DNA of 64,000 nucleotides from Proteobacteria bacterium UBA6503 (GTDB lineage: Bacteria; Pseudomonadota; Alphaproteobacteria; UBA1280; UBA6503). Both the position numbers and the translations under genes were made by a program. Below the pieces are notes generated by a model. It was not told the origin of the DNA. It ran no database searches and saw nothing but the letters and a program-made list of their open reading frames with translations. Below, piece after piece: positions 43,304-52,319 of this stretch. Position 1 is the stretch's first letter. The number at the start of each line of letters is the position of its first letter. The stretch covers positions 186,001 to 250,000 of the forward strand of contig DJLZ01000005.1 of assembly GCA_002436405.1 (NCBI GenBank), given 5' to 3'.

Positions 43304-43708
43304 TTAACCGTAGAAGGGGCGGAACGAAACCGTCATCGGTTCGTCCTGATCCCAGTCACGTTCTTGGCCAGCGTGCAAAATAGCTGTAAGCACCTGCACG
43401 AAGTGGCTAAAATTGTCGAAGTCCATACGGCCACGGGCATAATGCTCGTAGGCGGCATGAAGGCGGTGCAAAATCGCACAGCGCAGTTCGGCAAAGCTAG
43501 TTGCTTCAAAGCAGTTGAACGGTTGTACTTGGTACTGCCCATCACGGACGAGTTGCTCAACAGCGAGAATAGCTCGCATGTCTTCAAGACCTAAATCACA
43601 CCCGAAGATGTTATTCAGTGCCATCTGCACTTCCATGATAGCGCCACTCGTGTGGCGAATGTACGTACCGTCAGTCAGTAGGGGCGGATATGTAGCCATC
43701 GCAATCAA
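43304..43708 (-). CDS. uncharacterised protein
   Basis: A 134-residue soluble protein of no family known to me, rich in aromatic and His residues (FNCFEATSFAELRCAILHRLHAAYEHYARGRMDFDNFSHFV). The likely start is TTG at 43708, eight bases after GGAGGG; an in-frame ATG at 43699 is too far from that site. It immediately follows the LRV-like gene on the minus strand (its start directly abuts that gene's stop), so the two are almost certainly co-translated. Confidence 0.65.
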   Translation of the reverse strand: MIAMATYPPLLTDGTYIRHTSGAIMEVQMALNNIFGCDLGLEDMRAILAVEQLVRDGQYQVQPFNCFEATSFAELRCAILHRLHAAYEHYARGRMDFDNFSHFVQVLTAILHAGQERDWDQDEPMTVSFRPFYG

Positions 43709-44026
43709 CTAGCTTTCCCTCCGCATGGTTTTCATCACCAGCGTATCGGTAGCTGCACTGCGTACCTGGGCCGAAACATCTTCTTGAAGCTTTTCAAGAA
43801 CATGTACAGGGGCCGCGGTATTCTTTGCCACACGCAGCCGCACAGCGGCACGGGTGTCACAGGCAAGCGTTTCAGCAAGCTGCGTATCCAGGTCCGGACG
43901 CTGAGCAATGCTGATAGCCACAACAGGGTTGGGGTTATGCAGCAGGGTTGCCAGTTGGTCTGGGGTTGTTTCTGCAGAGCGCGCACGTTGAATCACGGGG
44001 ACGGTCTGAGTAGTAGTTATAGTCAT
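43709..44026 (-). CDS. LRV/HEAT-like repeat protein
   Basis: A 105-residue protein made of about three helical repeats of the leucine-rich-variant kind: TPDQLATLLHNPNPVVAISIAQRPDLDTQLAETLACDTRAAVRLRVAKNTAAPVHVLEKLQEDVSAQVRSAA. The pattern L--L--D----VR--VA-N matches LRV repeats, some of which occur next to Fe-S or nitrogenase genes. No cysteine cluster is present here. I choose the ATG at 44026, with AGGAG about 9 bases before it. A partner-binding role is likely; the partner is unknown, perhaps the next gene's product. Confidence 0.7.
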   Translation of the reverse strand: MTITTTQTVPVIQRARSAETTPDQLATLLHNPNPVVAISIAQRPDLDTQLAETLACDTRAAVRLRVAKNTAAPVHVLEKLQEDVSAQVRSAATDTLVMKTMRRES

Positions 44027-44176
44027 TAGACGTCTCCTAGGAGGAGGTAAATACAAGAAGAGTGTACTTTAGAACATTATCTTGCAGAAAATATCTGAGA
44101 TAAAAAAGAACATGAAGATATACGAAAACTTGTGCTTTCTAACATAACATAGTGTCTATGCCAAGAAGTAAAATAG

Positions 44177-44192
44177 CCTTGTATTTACAAGG
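44177..44192. repeat. perfect inverted repeat upstream of cobS
   Basis: CCTTGTA-TT-TACAAGG, a 7-bp perfect palindrome about 105 bases before cobS. Two further small hairpins lie at about 44210-44260 (CTATG/CATAG and CATG/CATG). It could be an operator or a leader structure for cobST. The intergenic stretch 44027-44296 holds nothing else that I can name. Confidence 0.4.
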
Positions 44193-44296
44193 TTTCTGGG
44201 GTGAATACCTCTATGTAAGTGCATAGGGCTGCGCATGATAACTTCCATGTGCATTTAATATTTGCTACCCTAAAAGAAAACAGTAGAGATTTACCC

Positions 44297-45268
44297 ATGA
44301 CCAATACCACAACTGACCCCAAAACAGATGTAGCCCCACAGCTTAAAAAGTTTAAGGTTTCTGAGGTTTTTGGCTTTGAATCAACACAAACTGTTACAGG
44401 CTTTGAAGAGCCTTCAGACTTTGTGCCCGAAGTTGACCCTACCTACCAATTTGATAAGCAAACCACTGAGGTTCTGCTTGCCGGTTTTGAAAACAACCTG
44501 CGTGTTTTGGTACAGGGCTACCACGGGACGGGTAAATCAACCCACATTGAACAAATTGCTGCCCGCCTAAACTGGCCGTGCTTTCGCTTAAACTTAGATG
44601 GCCATATTTCTCGTCTTGATCTTGTTGGGCGCGACGCCATTGTCATTAAAGACGGTAAGCAAATTACCACCTTCCGTGAAGGTATTCTGCCATGGGCACT
44701 TCAGCGTCCAATGGCCCTTGTGCTTGATGAGTATGACGCTGGCCGCCCTGAGGTGATGTTTGCGATCCAGCGCTTGCTTGAAAAAGACGGTGTGCTTGCA
44801 CTGCCTGAGCAAAACCGCATTGTAAACCCGCACAAACACTTCCGTTTGTTTGGCACAGCCAACACTGTTGGCCTAGGTGATGCGACGGGTATGTACCACG
44901 GGACGAACCAGCTCAACCAAGCGCAGATGGACCGCTGGAATATGGTTGTGCGCCTCAACTACCTTGAAGAGGAAAAAGAGGCGGATATCGTCATGTCAAA
45001 AGCAGCTGAGTTCCATAACCGCCGCGACCTTGTGCTTAAAATGGTGCGCCTTGCTAACCTAACCCGTACTGGTTTTATGGCGGGTGATATTGCAACGGTA
45101 ATGTCGCCACGGACGGTACTAATGTGGGCCGAAAATGCGCAAATCTTTGGCGATATTTTCGAAGCCTACAAGCTAACCTTTATGAACCGTGCCGACGTTG
45201 AGGACGAGCAAACCCTTATTGAGTATTTTCAGCGCGTATTCGGTACAACCGAAGGCATTACTCTGTAA
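44297..45268 (+). CDS. cobS: CobS-like AAA+ ATPase (cobaltochelatase subunit)
   Basis: A 323-residue AAA+ protein. Walker A QGYHGTGKSTHIEQIAARL (about 72-90), Walker B MALVLDEYDAGRPEVMFAIQRLLE (about 135-158) and the sensor FGTANTVGLGDATG match CobS, the MoxR-like motor of aerobic cobaltochelatase CobNST. I choose the ATG at 44297, giving the CobS N-terminus with KVSEVFGFES. cobT follows after 31 bases. CobN, the large cobalt-inserting subunit, and other cobalamin genes are absent from the window, so a different or incomplete role is possible. Confidence 0.9.
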   Translation: MTNTTTDPKTDVAPQLKKFKVSEVFGFESTQTVTGFEEPSDFVPEVDPTYQFDKQTTEVLLAGFENNLRVLVQGYHGTGKSTHIEQIAARLNWPCFRLNLDGHISRLDLVGRDAIVIKDGKQITTFREGILPWALQRPMALVLDEYDAGRPEVMFAIQRLLEKDGVLALPEQNRIVNPHKHFRLFGTANTVGLGDATGMYHGTNQLNQAQMDRWNMVVRLNYLEEEKEADIVMSKAAEFHNRRDLVLKMVRLANLTRTGFMAGDIATVMSPRTVLMWAENAQIFGDIFEAYKLTFMNRADVEDEQTLIEYFQRVFGTTEGITL

Positions 45269-45299
45269 TTGAGTAGTGGAACCTTTAGAAGGTTGACGC

Positions 45300-47147
45300 A
45301 TGAGCAATAAGGATGATCTTAAAACTCAGTTTCTTGAGGCTTTAACCCACACCACCCGAGCCCTCTCGGGGGATGAAAACTTGCGCGTCACCTTCCAGCA
45401 CGAAGAAGGCAGCCGTGACCCGAATGAAGGCGTAAAAACCCTAACGTTACCAGCGTTGCCTGCGCACCTTACGCCTCGTGATATGGCACTACTTACAGGT
45501 ATTGCTGACCAAAAAGCCTTTATGTTCCGCTATGGTTGGCCTGATAAATTGCAAATGTCGCTGAGCTTAGATGCGGGTACGTACCACGATGTGATTGAAC
45601 CTCTTGAAAAAGCCCGTGTGCAACACCGTGGTACAAGCGACTATGCAGGCACCAAAGCCCATCTTGATTTAATCAATACCTTTGAAGCGCAGCGTAATGC
45701 CAATAAAGGCAGCGATGTGCCAATGGGGTATGTGCTTTCGCTAAAGCTGGCCGAACAACAAGGCCGTAGGCTTACAAGCGTTGAGGAACGCATTTTAAAA
45801 GTAAACAAACACCGCCTAACGCCTGAAGTAAAAGACTGGCTAAAACATGCGCCCAACCACTTAGGGAATGAAAAAGAGCAAGTGCGCGCCTACAGCGAGC
45901 TATTAAGTATTCTGGGCCTCAGTGAGCAAGAAAACCAGCAGCCACCGTCACAAGCGGGTGACAGCAAGCAAGAAGAGCAGGAACAAGAGCAAGAGCAGCA
46001 AAGCGCTGACGGTGCCAGCGATAGCCAACAAGAAGACCGAGAGTCTACCGCCCAACAAGGCGAAACGGGTGACGCTGAAGAAGATGCGAACGAACAAAAC
46101 GAAACTCAGGCTGACCAGTCAGACCAAGGCGAGGGGGATCAAAAAACACACCCCGGTTACGGCGACGAAGACGCCACAGGCTACGAGCCCTACACCCGTA
46201 AGTTTGATGCCACCACCAAGGCAGAAAAACTTGTGACGCACTCAGAGCTTATGCGCTTAAAAGAACGGTTTAAAAATGTAACCTCAGGCAACCGAGGGTT
46301 AGTGGCACAGTTGGCTGTTAAGCTACAGCGTTTTTTGCTAGCCCAAGCCCGTATGGGTTGGCGTTTCGACCAAGAAGAAGGGCTGCTTGACCCTAAAAAA
46401 ATCACCCAAATTGTGACCAGTTCAGAGCCACGACCGTACCGCGTACCCAAACCACAACAAGAGCGTGATACTGTGGTAACACTTCTGGTTGATAACTCAG
46501 GCTCAATGCGTGGCCGCCCCATTGAGATGGCCGCAACTTCGGCTGATGTACTTGCCCGTACGCTTGAGCGTTGCGGCGTTAAGGTTGAGGTGCTCGGCTT
46601 TACCACACAAACTTGGAAAGGCGGGCAGTCTCGCCTTGATTGGATTTCAGCTGGCAGCCCCGATAACCCAGGCCGTTTGAACGACCTACTGCATGTGATT
46701 TACAAAGAGGCTGATGCCTCGTACCGCTCAGCAAAGCCGGCATTTTCGGTTATGCTGGCGGATGATTTGCTGAAAGAGAATATCGATGGTGAAGGGCTTG
46801 TTTGGGCGTATAACCGACTGCTTAAACGCTCAGAAAAGCGCAAGATTCTGCTTGTAATCTCAGACGGTGCGCCTGTTGATTACGCCACCGATAAACACAA
46901 CGAGTCAAACTACCTTGATACGCACCTGCGCGATGTGATTCATAACATCGAAAAGAAAAAGCAGGTTGAGCTGCTGGCCATTGGCATTGGCCACGATGTG
47001 CGCCGCTATTACCGCCACGCTGTAACCATTGAAGACCCATCACAATTAGGCCAAGCACTGATTGAGCGCATGGTCTACTTATTCTCACCCCATGACCGCA
47101 CACCCAAGGATATTGAAAAAGATATTCGTAAAAAGCTGAAAAAATAA
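45300..47147 (+). CDS. cobT: CobT-like VWA-domain protein (cobaltochelatase subunit)
   Basis: A 615-residue partner of CobS. The N-terminal helical domain (about 1-205) is followed by a very acidic, Gln/Glu/Asp-rich linker (about 210-290). A C-terminal von Willebrand A domain (about 400-600) carries a MIDAS motif VDNSGSMRGRPIEMAATSAD, then VLGFTTQTWKGG and LLVISDGAPVDYA. CobT and CobS assemble into a two-ring chaperone that acts on CobN. AGAAGG lies before the ATG, and it is translated right after cobS. The long acidic linker is longer than in many relatives. It is followed by alaS with its own promoter. Confidence 0.92.
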   Translation: MSNKDDLKTQFLEALTHTTRALSGDENLRVTFQHEEGSRDPNEGVKTLTLPALPAHLTPRDMALLTGIADQKAFMFRYGWPDKLQMSLSLDAGTYHDVIEPLEKARVQHRGTSDYAGTKAHLDLINTFEAQRNANKGSDVPMGYVLSLKLAEQQGRRLTSVEERILKVNKHRLTPEVKDWLKHAPNHLGNEKEQVRAYSELLSILGLSEQENQQPPSQAGDSKQEEQEQEQEQQSADGASDSQQEDRESTAQQGETGDAEEDANEQNETQADQSDQGEGDQKTHPGYGDEDATGYEPYTRKFDATTKAEKLVTHSELMRLKERFKNVTSGNRGLVAQLAVKLQRFLLAQARMGWRFDQEEGLLDPKKITQIVTSSEPRPYRVPKPQQERDTVVTLLVDNSGSMRGRPIEMAATSADVLARTLERCGVKVEVLGFTTQTWKGGQSRLDWISAGSPDNPGRLNDLLHVIYKEADASYRSAKPAFSVMLADDLLKENIDGEGLVWAYNRLLKRSEKRKILLVISDGAPVDYATDKHNESNYLDTHLRDVIHNIEKKKQVELLAIGIGHDVRRYYRHAVTIEDPSQLGQALIERMVYLFSPHDRTPKDIEKDIRKKLKK

Positions 47148-47179
47148 CCTTTTGTGCACTTTTGATAGGTGCAGAGGCG

Positions 47180-47207
47180 TTGATTTTTTAAAGTTAAAAG
47201 GTACAAT
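47180..47207 (+). promoter_or_regulatory. alaS promoter
   Basis: TTGATT (47180-47185), 16 bases, TACAAT (47202-47207), about 42 bases before the alaS ATG. A housekeeping-type promoter with a palindrome over the -10. Confidence 0.5.
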
Positions 47208-47211
47208 ACCT
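47199..47211. promoter_or_regulatory. palindrome covering the alaS -10 element
   Basis: AGGTA-CAA-TACCT, perfect 5-bp arms enclosing most of the -10. In E. coli, AlaRS represses its own gene by binding a palindrome at the start of transcription, so an operator role is plausible. Confidence 0.4.
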
Positions 47212-47248
47212 ATTCATTTTAATTTCAATGCCAAAAGGTGCTTATACC

Positions 47249-49903
47249 ATGCTTACAGGGAACCAAATCCGCGAAGCTTTCTTGAACTACTTTAAAGACC
47301 ACGGTCACACTGTTGTGCCGTCGTCATCGCTTATTCCTAATAACGACCCAACTTTGTTGTTCGTCGCGGCGGGTATGGTGCAGTTTAAAGATACCTTCCT
47401 TGGTAACGAAACCCGTGACTACACACGTGCCACAAGCTCGCAGCGTTGCGTGCGTGCAGGCGGTAAGCATAATGACCTTGAAAACGTAGGCCACACAGCC
47501 CGCCACCACACATTTTTTGAAATGTTGGGGAACTTCTCATTCGGTGATTACTTTAAAAAAGAAGCTATCCCATTTGCTTGGAACTTCCTGACTGAGGTTC
47601 TTGAAATTCCGGCCGAGCGCTTGCTTGTAACTGTGTACCACACAGACGATGAAGCTTACGATATTTGGCATAAAACCATTGGCCTCCCTGAAGACCGCAT
47701 TATTAAGATTGATACAGATGATAACTTCTGGTCAATGGGTGCGGATGGTCCATGTGGCCCATGTACTGAGATTTTTTATGATCACGGCGATCATATTTGG
47801 GGTGGTGTACCAGGCTCTCCCGAAGAAGATGGTGACCGTTTTGTTGAAATCTGGAATATCGTATTCATGCAAGACTTGCTTAAAGATGGCGAGATTGTTG
47901 GCAAACTTGGCCAAACAGGTGTTGATACAGGTTCAGGCCTTGAGCGTTTGACTGCTGTTGCCCAAGGTGTGCACTCAAACTACGATATTGATATTTTTCA
48001 AACAATCATCCAAGAAGCTGCTCGTCTAACAGGGCACACATACGGTGAGAATGAAACACACGACGTATCACTTCGTGTGCTTGCTGACCACCTGCGTTCA
48101 ATGTGCTTTATGTTGGTTGATGGTGTGATGCCATCAAACGAAGGCCGTGGTTACGTGCTGCGCCGTATTATGCGCCGTGCCATGCGCCACGGTAACTTGC
48201 TAGGTATGGAAAAGCCGTTTATTTACAAACTAGTAAAAACACTAATTCAAGTAATGGGTGATGCTTACCCAGAGCTTACACGTGCTCAAAAAATGGTTGA
48301 AGATACTATCGAACTTGAAGAGGGCCGCTTTAACCGCACGCTTTCTCAAGGTCTAAAACTACTTGATGAAGAGACGAAGGATTTTAACGCTGGTGATGTT
48401 CTGTCTGGCGACGTTGCCTTTAAACTTTACGACACATATGGCTTCCCGCTTGATCTAACGCAAGACGCTTTGCGTCAGCGTGAAATTGGCGTTGATACGG
48501 AAGGCTTTGAAAAAGCCATGCAAGAACAGCGTGACCGTGCACGTAAAGCTGGCCTTGGTACAGGCCAAGATAAACTTTCGCCTGTATGGTTTACCATCCG
48601 TGACCGTGTTGAGGCGAACGAGTTCTTGGGCTACAAAGTAACCAAGCAAAACGCACAGCTACAAGCACTTGTGATGGGCGATAAAGAAGTTAAAACCATC
48701 AAGAAGGGTGATAAGGCAACAGTTGTTGTGAACCAAACACCATTCTACGGTGAGTCTGGTGGCCAAGTGGGTGACCAAGGAACTGTTAAAACAAAGTCAG
48801 GCGTTGCAAAAGTTTTGGATACGCAAAAGCTATTTGATGGTCACATCATCCAGCACTTTGTTGAAGTGACCGAAGGTGAACTGAACACCAACGAAGAAGC
48901 TGAGATGATTGTTGACGAAGCCTTGCGCCTAGCAACAGTGCGTAACCACTCAGCCGTGCACTTGTTCCACGCTGCAGTGCGTGAAGTATTGGGCGACCAT
49001 GTTTTCCAAAAAGGGTCATTGGTAACCCCAGAAAAACTACGTTTTGACTTTTCACACAACAAAGCCCTAACAGCTGAAGAAATTGAAAAGTGCGAGAACA
49101 TCGTAAACGAGCTTATTCTTCGTAATACCGAAGTAACAACACGCCTTATGGGCCACGAAGAAGCTATCGAAGCAGGCGCACTTGCCCTGTTTGGTGAAAA
49201 ATACGGTGACGAAGTGCGCGTATTGACCATGGGCGAGGTGACTGACAACCCTTCATACTCAGTTGAGCTTTGCGGCGGTACGCACGTAAGCCGTACGGGT
49301 GATATTGGTTTGTTTAAAGTAACGGCTGAAAGCTCAATTTCAGCAGGTGTACGCCGTGTTGAAGGCGTAACGGGTCATGGTGCTTTTGAATACCTACGTA
49401 ACCGTGAAAAACAATTGGTAACTGCGGCGCAAACCCTAAAAACATCGCCAGATGATCTATCTACACGTTTGGATGCGCTACAAAACGAAATTAAGACTTT
49501 GAAAAAAGACCTTAAAGAAGCGCAAAAGGGCGGTGTTGCAAGTGGTGGTAGCCATGCTGATAACCTTATGCAAAAGGCCGAAACTGTGGGCGACTTCCGT
49601 TTTATCGGTGCGTCTGTTCCGGGCGTTGCAACAGGCATTCTGCGTGAATTGGTTGACGACCTTAAAAACAAAATTGGTAGTGGCGTGATTGTGATTGCCT
49701 CGGATGCTGATGGTAAAGCAACCCTTTGCGCTGGCGTTACCAAAGACCTAACAAGCCGCTTTAACGCAGGCAAACTTGTAAACGCAGCAGCTGAAGTTGT
49801 TGGCGGTAAGGGCGGTGGCCGCCCTGACATGGCAATGGCTGGCGGTAAAGACACTGCTAAGCTAGACGATGCGATTAAAGCAGCGCGTGCACTTGTAAAC
49901 TAA
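47249..49903 (+). CDS. alaS: alanyl-tRNA synthetase
   Basis: About 884 residues. The class II catalytic core has NDPTLLFVAAGMVQFKDTFLG (about 33-53), TSSQRCVRAGGKHNDLENVG, RHHTFFEMLGNFSFGDYFK (motif 2), and VDTGSGLERL (motif 3). It is followed by the editing domain with HSAVHLFHAAVREVLG and the zinc motif ELCGGTHV, and a C-terminal Gly-rich C-Ala domain. It charges tRNA-Ala and clears mischarged Ser/Gly. I choose the ATG at 47249 because AAAAGG lies about 11 bases upstream; the ATG at 47228 is possible. Full length. Confidence 0.97.
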   Translation: MLTGNQIREAFLNYFKDHGHTVVPSSSLIPNNDPTLLFVAAGMVQFKDTFLGNETRDYTRATSSQRCVRAGGKHNDLENVGHTARHHTFFEMLGNFSFGDYFKKEAIPFAWNFLTEVLEIPAERLLVTVYHTDDEAYDIWHKTIGLPEDRIIKIDTDDNFWSMGADGPCGPCTEIFYDHGDHIWGGVPGSPEEDGDRFVEIWNIVFMQDLLKDGEIVGKLGQTGVDTGSGLERLTAVAQGVHSNYDIDIFQTIIQEAARLTGHTYGENETHDVSLRVLADHLRSMCFMLVDGVMPSNEGRGYVLRRIMRRAMRHGNLLGMEKPFIYKLVKTLIQVMGDAYPELTRAQKMVEDTIELEEGRFNRTLSQGLKLLDEETKDFNAGDVLSGDVAFKLYDTYGFPLDLTQDALRQREIGVDTEGFEKAMQEQRDRARKAGLGTGQDKLSPVWFTIRDRVEANEFLGYKVTKQNAQLQALVMGDKEVKTIKKGDKATVVVNQTPFYGESGGQVGDQGTVKTKSGVAKVLDTQKLFDGHIIQHFVEVTEGELNTNEEAEMIVDEALRLATVRNHSAVHLFHAAVREVLGDHVFQKGSLVTPEKLRFDFSHNKALTAEEIEKCENIVNELILRNTEVTTRLMGHEEAIEAGALALFGEKYGDEVRVLTMGEVTDNPSYSVELCGGTHVSRTGDIGLFKVTAESSISAGVRRVEGVTGHGAFEYLRNREKQLVTAAQTLKTSPDDLSTRLDALQNEIKTLKKDLKEAQKGGVASGGSHADNLMQKAETVGDFRFIGASVPGVATGILRELVDDLKNKIGSGVIVIASDADGKATLCAGVTKDLTSRFNAGKLVNAAAEVVGGKGGGRPDMAMAGGKDTAKLDDAIKAARALVN

Positions 49904-50502
49904 TGTCTCAAAAGGCCTTACTCCACGGCGGGTTTAGAGGGTTAACCTCTAAAGAAGCCAAGCAAGCTTGGGAAACATACTTCCAAGAAATGCTTACAGG
50001 GGGTGGGGCCTTTTTTGCGTCTGATACTCTGACGGTTGTTTTAGTGCCGTGGGCAAATAGCCCTAAACAGTGGGCAAACATTGCTCGCAAACTAGGCGAG
50101 CGCTGTCAGGAATATTGGCCAAATAAAACTGTCAGCATTCTAACGGCTGAAGATGCCACGCAATTACTTGAATATTCCAAAGCGGCTGACCTTCTTTATT
50201 GCCCCGGCGGCATTATGCTGCAAAAGGTGATTGAACCTATGCAGGGTGTGGCGGTTGAGCTGCTGCAATCAAACATCAAAGTATTTACAGGCTTTTCAGC
50301 AGGGGCATATGCTTTAGCTTCAACCTATTACGATGCCAAGAAAAAGGCGGCTTTACCTGGCGGTGGTTTGTTTATTGGTGCTGTGTGCTGCCACTATGAT
50401 GATAAACGTACCGTGGCTAAAGGCCTGCTACATGAGGCTGAAAAACAAAACCCCCACCTGCTAACAGATGGGGACTTTGTTTGGCTTAGGCCTAAGGGGT
50501 GA
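49903..50502 (+). CDS. peptidase S51-like protein (class I glutamine amidotransferase fold)
   Basis: A 199-residue protein with the overall pattern of peptidase E/S51-like proteins: LLHGGFRG at the start, VVLVPWANSPKQW, LLYCPGGIMLQKV in the middle, and the nucleophile elbow FTGFSAGAYALA with Ser at about 132. The family includes dipeptidase E and cyanophycinase; specificity cannot be assigned. Its ATG overlaps the alaS stop (TAATG), so translation is coupled to alaS. Confidence 0.75.
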   Translation: MSQKALLHGGFRGLTSKEAKQAWETYFQEMLTGGGAFFASDTLTVVLVPWANSPKQWANIARKLGERCQEYWPNKTVSILTAEDATQLLEYSKAADLLYCPGGIMLQKVIEPMQGVAVELLQSNIKVFTGFSAGAYALASTYYDAKKKAALPGGGLFIGAVCCHYDDKRTVAKGLLHEAEKQNPHLLTDGDFVWLRPKG

Positions 50503-50535
50503 CGACCCTTAGATGCCCGCCACACACGTGATAAC

Positions 50536-51078
50536 TTAGCTTGGTAATAGAGCCAAACCTTGTTGAGCGTGGCTCCCGTTAGCCGCCTTAGGCTTACGAC
50601 TTGAGCTCTGCTCTTGTCTGATGCGTTGTTCAATTTTCTTGATAGCATCAAACCTCTGCTTAAAGAACATGCTGATAGCAACATCACCGCGCGACTCGCT
50701 AAAGTCGTGGCGCTGCATAGCTTGCATTACACCATGTTCGATAATTTCAAGATCCCGTAGAAGTGGGATAATGTGTGCCTGCACGAGAAAGTCAGCAATC
50801 TCTGGCGTTGAGGCCGGCTGTAGGTGGTACAGCCCAAAAGAAGTGCTGGCATTATCGTGCAGCTCAGACAATGCCTCGAGTAGGTAGGCGTCTGAAACAA
50901 TATTCTTAGTGTCTAATTCAAGTTCGCTCCAAGGCACAAAAGAGCTATGGCCCGTTTTATCTAAAACGAACGCAAAGTCATCCATGTACTCGGAATTGTT
51001 TTTATTATGACGTTTTGGTGATTTAACCCCAAAACCCACAACCCAAACACCCTTAGCTTGGCTTGCTTGTTTGCCCAT
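50536..51078 (-). CDS. uncharacterised protein
   Basis: A 180-residue soluble protein that I do not recognise: a short beta region (GVWVVGFGVKSPKRHNKNN...DDFAFVLDKTG), then mostly helical sequence with LVQAHIIPLLRDLEIIEHGVMQAMQRHDF, and a basic, disordered C-terminus (SSSRKPKAANGS). The ATG at 51078 has GGGGGA about 6 bases upstream; the frame's first codon at 51090 is TTG. Stand-alone gene, convergent with the S51-like gene. Confidence 0.65.
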   Translation of the reverse strand: MGKQASQAKGVWVVGFGVKSPKRHNKNNSEYMDDFAFVLDKTGHSSFVPWSELELDTKNIVSDAYLLEALSELHDNASTSFGLYHLQPASTPEIADFLVQAHIIPLLRDLEIIEHGVMQAMQRHDFSESRGDVAISMFFKQRFDAIKKIEQRIRQEQSSSRKPKAANGSHAQQGLALLPS

Positions 51079-51311
51079 ATTTTCCCCCAATATTAGAGTG
51101 CGATGTACGCATTATTATTCCCCTTGTGAAATTTGTTCACGATTAATTATGAAGGTACATATTAGATATTGCTGACAAAACAACTGACAATATTTGGCGT
51201 GGGTCTCAAACTGTGGTAAAAAAGAGTGCTCTTTGCGTTTACTCAAGCCAAAATAAGCAATAAAATAAGGCGCGCAAAGTTAACTTTTATTGATGAATGA
51301 AAGGTCTATTC

Positions 51312-51695
51312 ATGTCACTTGCAAACCAAGAGTGCATTCCATGTAAAGCGGGCATGCCGCCACTTACTCCAGAAGAAACATCAGAGTACCTCGCACAGCT
51401 GGGCAACGGCTGGGAAGTTACAACCGAAGGCAAGCGCCTTTTTAAAAGCTACAAGTTTCGTAACTTTAAGCGTGCTCTTAAATATGTAAATGCATTGGCT
51501 GAGATTGCTGAAGACGTGGGCCACCACCCAAACATTCATTTTACATGGGGCCTTGTTGAACTTGAAATTTGGACCCACGCCATTGACGGCCTAGCAGGGG
51601 CCGACTTTATTCTGGCCGCTAAAGCTGACCAAGCCTTTGACGAAATGCCCTTCAATAAAGCGAAGGAAGCTAAAAAGGAAACTGCTAGTGCGTAA
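51312..51695 (+). CDS. phhB: 4a-hydroxytetrahydrobiopterin dehydratase
   Basis: A 127-residue pterin-4a-carbinolamine dehydratase (PCD/DCoH). It shows WEVTTEGKRLFKSYKFRNFKRALKYVNALAEIAEDVGHHPNIHFTWGLVELEIWTHAIDGL, with the active-site HHP and the distal TH. It regenerates the pterin cofactor after aromatic amino-acid hydroxylation; no hydroxylase gene is in the window. I choose the ATG at 51312, with AAAGGT about 8 bases upstream. The next gene's start lies inside its last codons. A 233-base interval to the divergent gene at 51078 shows only AT-rich promoter-like sequence and a small inverted repeat (ATATTG/CAATAT). Confidence 0.9.
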   Translation: MSLANQECIPCKAGMPPLTPEETSEYLAQLGNGWEVTTEGKRLFKSYKFRNFKRALKYVNALAEIAEDVGHHPNIHFTWGLVELEIWTHAIDGLAGADFILAAKADQAFDEMPFNKAKEAKKETASA

Positions 51696-52314
51696 TTTAT
51701 TTCTTTCAGCCAGCTTAGTGGCAACTGCATTTGTTGCCGGTTGTGCTTCAACACCGTCAGCGCCAGAAGGGGCCCAACCTGCTGACATTCGCCAAGAGGC
51801 CGCAGCCGTTACCAAACACCTTGATTGTAACTGGCTACAACTGCCAGACCCAATGTACCCATCTAAAGGCAACGACTTTGCCTGCGTAGCTGATAACTTT
51901 GCCAGCGTTATTTTGTTTGTTGAACCTGCTAAAGAATTTGCAAGCAGCGGCGCACCGAAGGTGCAAAAGATTAAACTGGTTTGGAAAGAATGGCGCGACA
52001 ACGTGAACCTAACCGATACCAAACGTGATGCAAGCCGCTTTATTGCCTTTATTACGCAGCGTTACTTCCCGCAAGAAGACGCTATGCCACTGGTGGATAT
52101 GTTCTTTGATATGCACGACCGTAACTACACTTCAGGTAAGCTGAGCGTAAAGTACACATACCGTCGTCAGCCTGCGCTAAACCTACACCGCATGGAAATT
52201 ATTAACGAAGACCCAGAACTAAACCTATACACCTACCCAGCGCCGCATGAAATCCCGGCACCGGCAATGGCCCCAACAAATTCAACTACTTCAACCACCT
52301 CAAACGGAGAATAA
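51688..52314 (+). CDS. predicted lipoprotein
   Basis: A 208-residue protein. The start is GTG at 51688, overlapping the end of phhB, with AAAAGGAA about 8 bases upstream. A lipoprotein signal peptide with lipobox FVAGC (Cys at about 19) precedes a domain with HLDCNWLQLPDPMYPSKGNDFACVADNFASVILFV and a Pro/Thr/Ser-rich C-terminal tail. No family is recognised. Six bases separate it from the isocitrate dehydrogenase gene, so it is probably transcribed with it. Confidence 0.7.
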   Translation: MRNLFLSASLVATAFVAGCASTPSAPEGAQPADIRQEAAAVTKHLDCNWLQLPDPMYPSKGNDFACVADNFASVILFVEPAKEFASSGAPKVQKIKLVWKEWRDNVNLTDTKRDASRFIAFITQRYFPQEDAMPLVDMFFDMHDRNYTSGKLSVKYTYRRQPALNLHRMEIINEDPELNLYTYPAPHEIPAPAMAPTNSTTSTTSNGE

Positions 52315-52319
52315 TAAAA

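Noticed and set aside
49375..49854. Open frame of 159 codons opposite alaS
   Set aside because: Antisense to the C-Ala domain; Ser/Pro/Leu-rich shadow.
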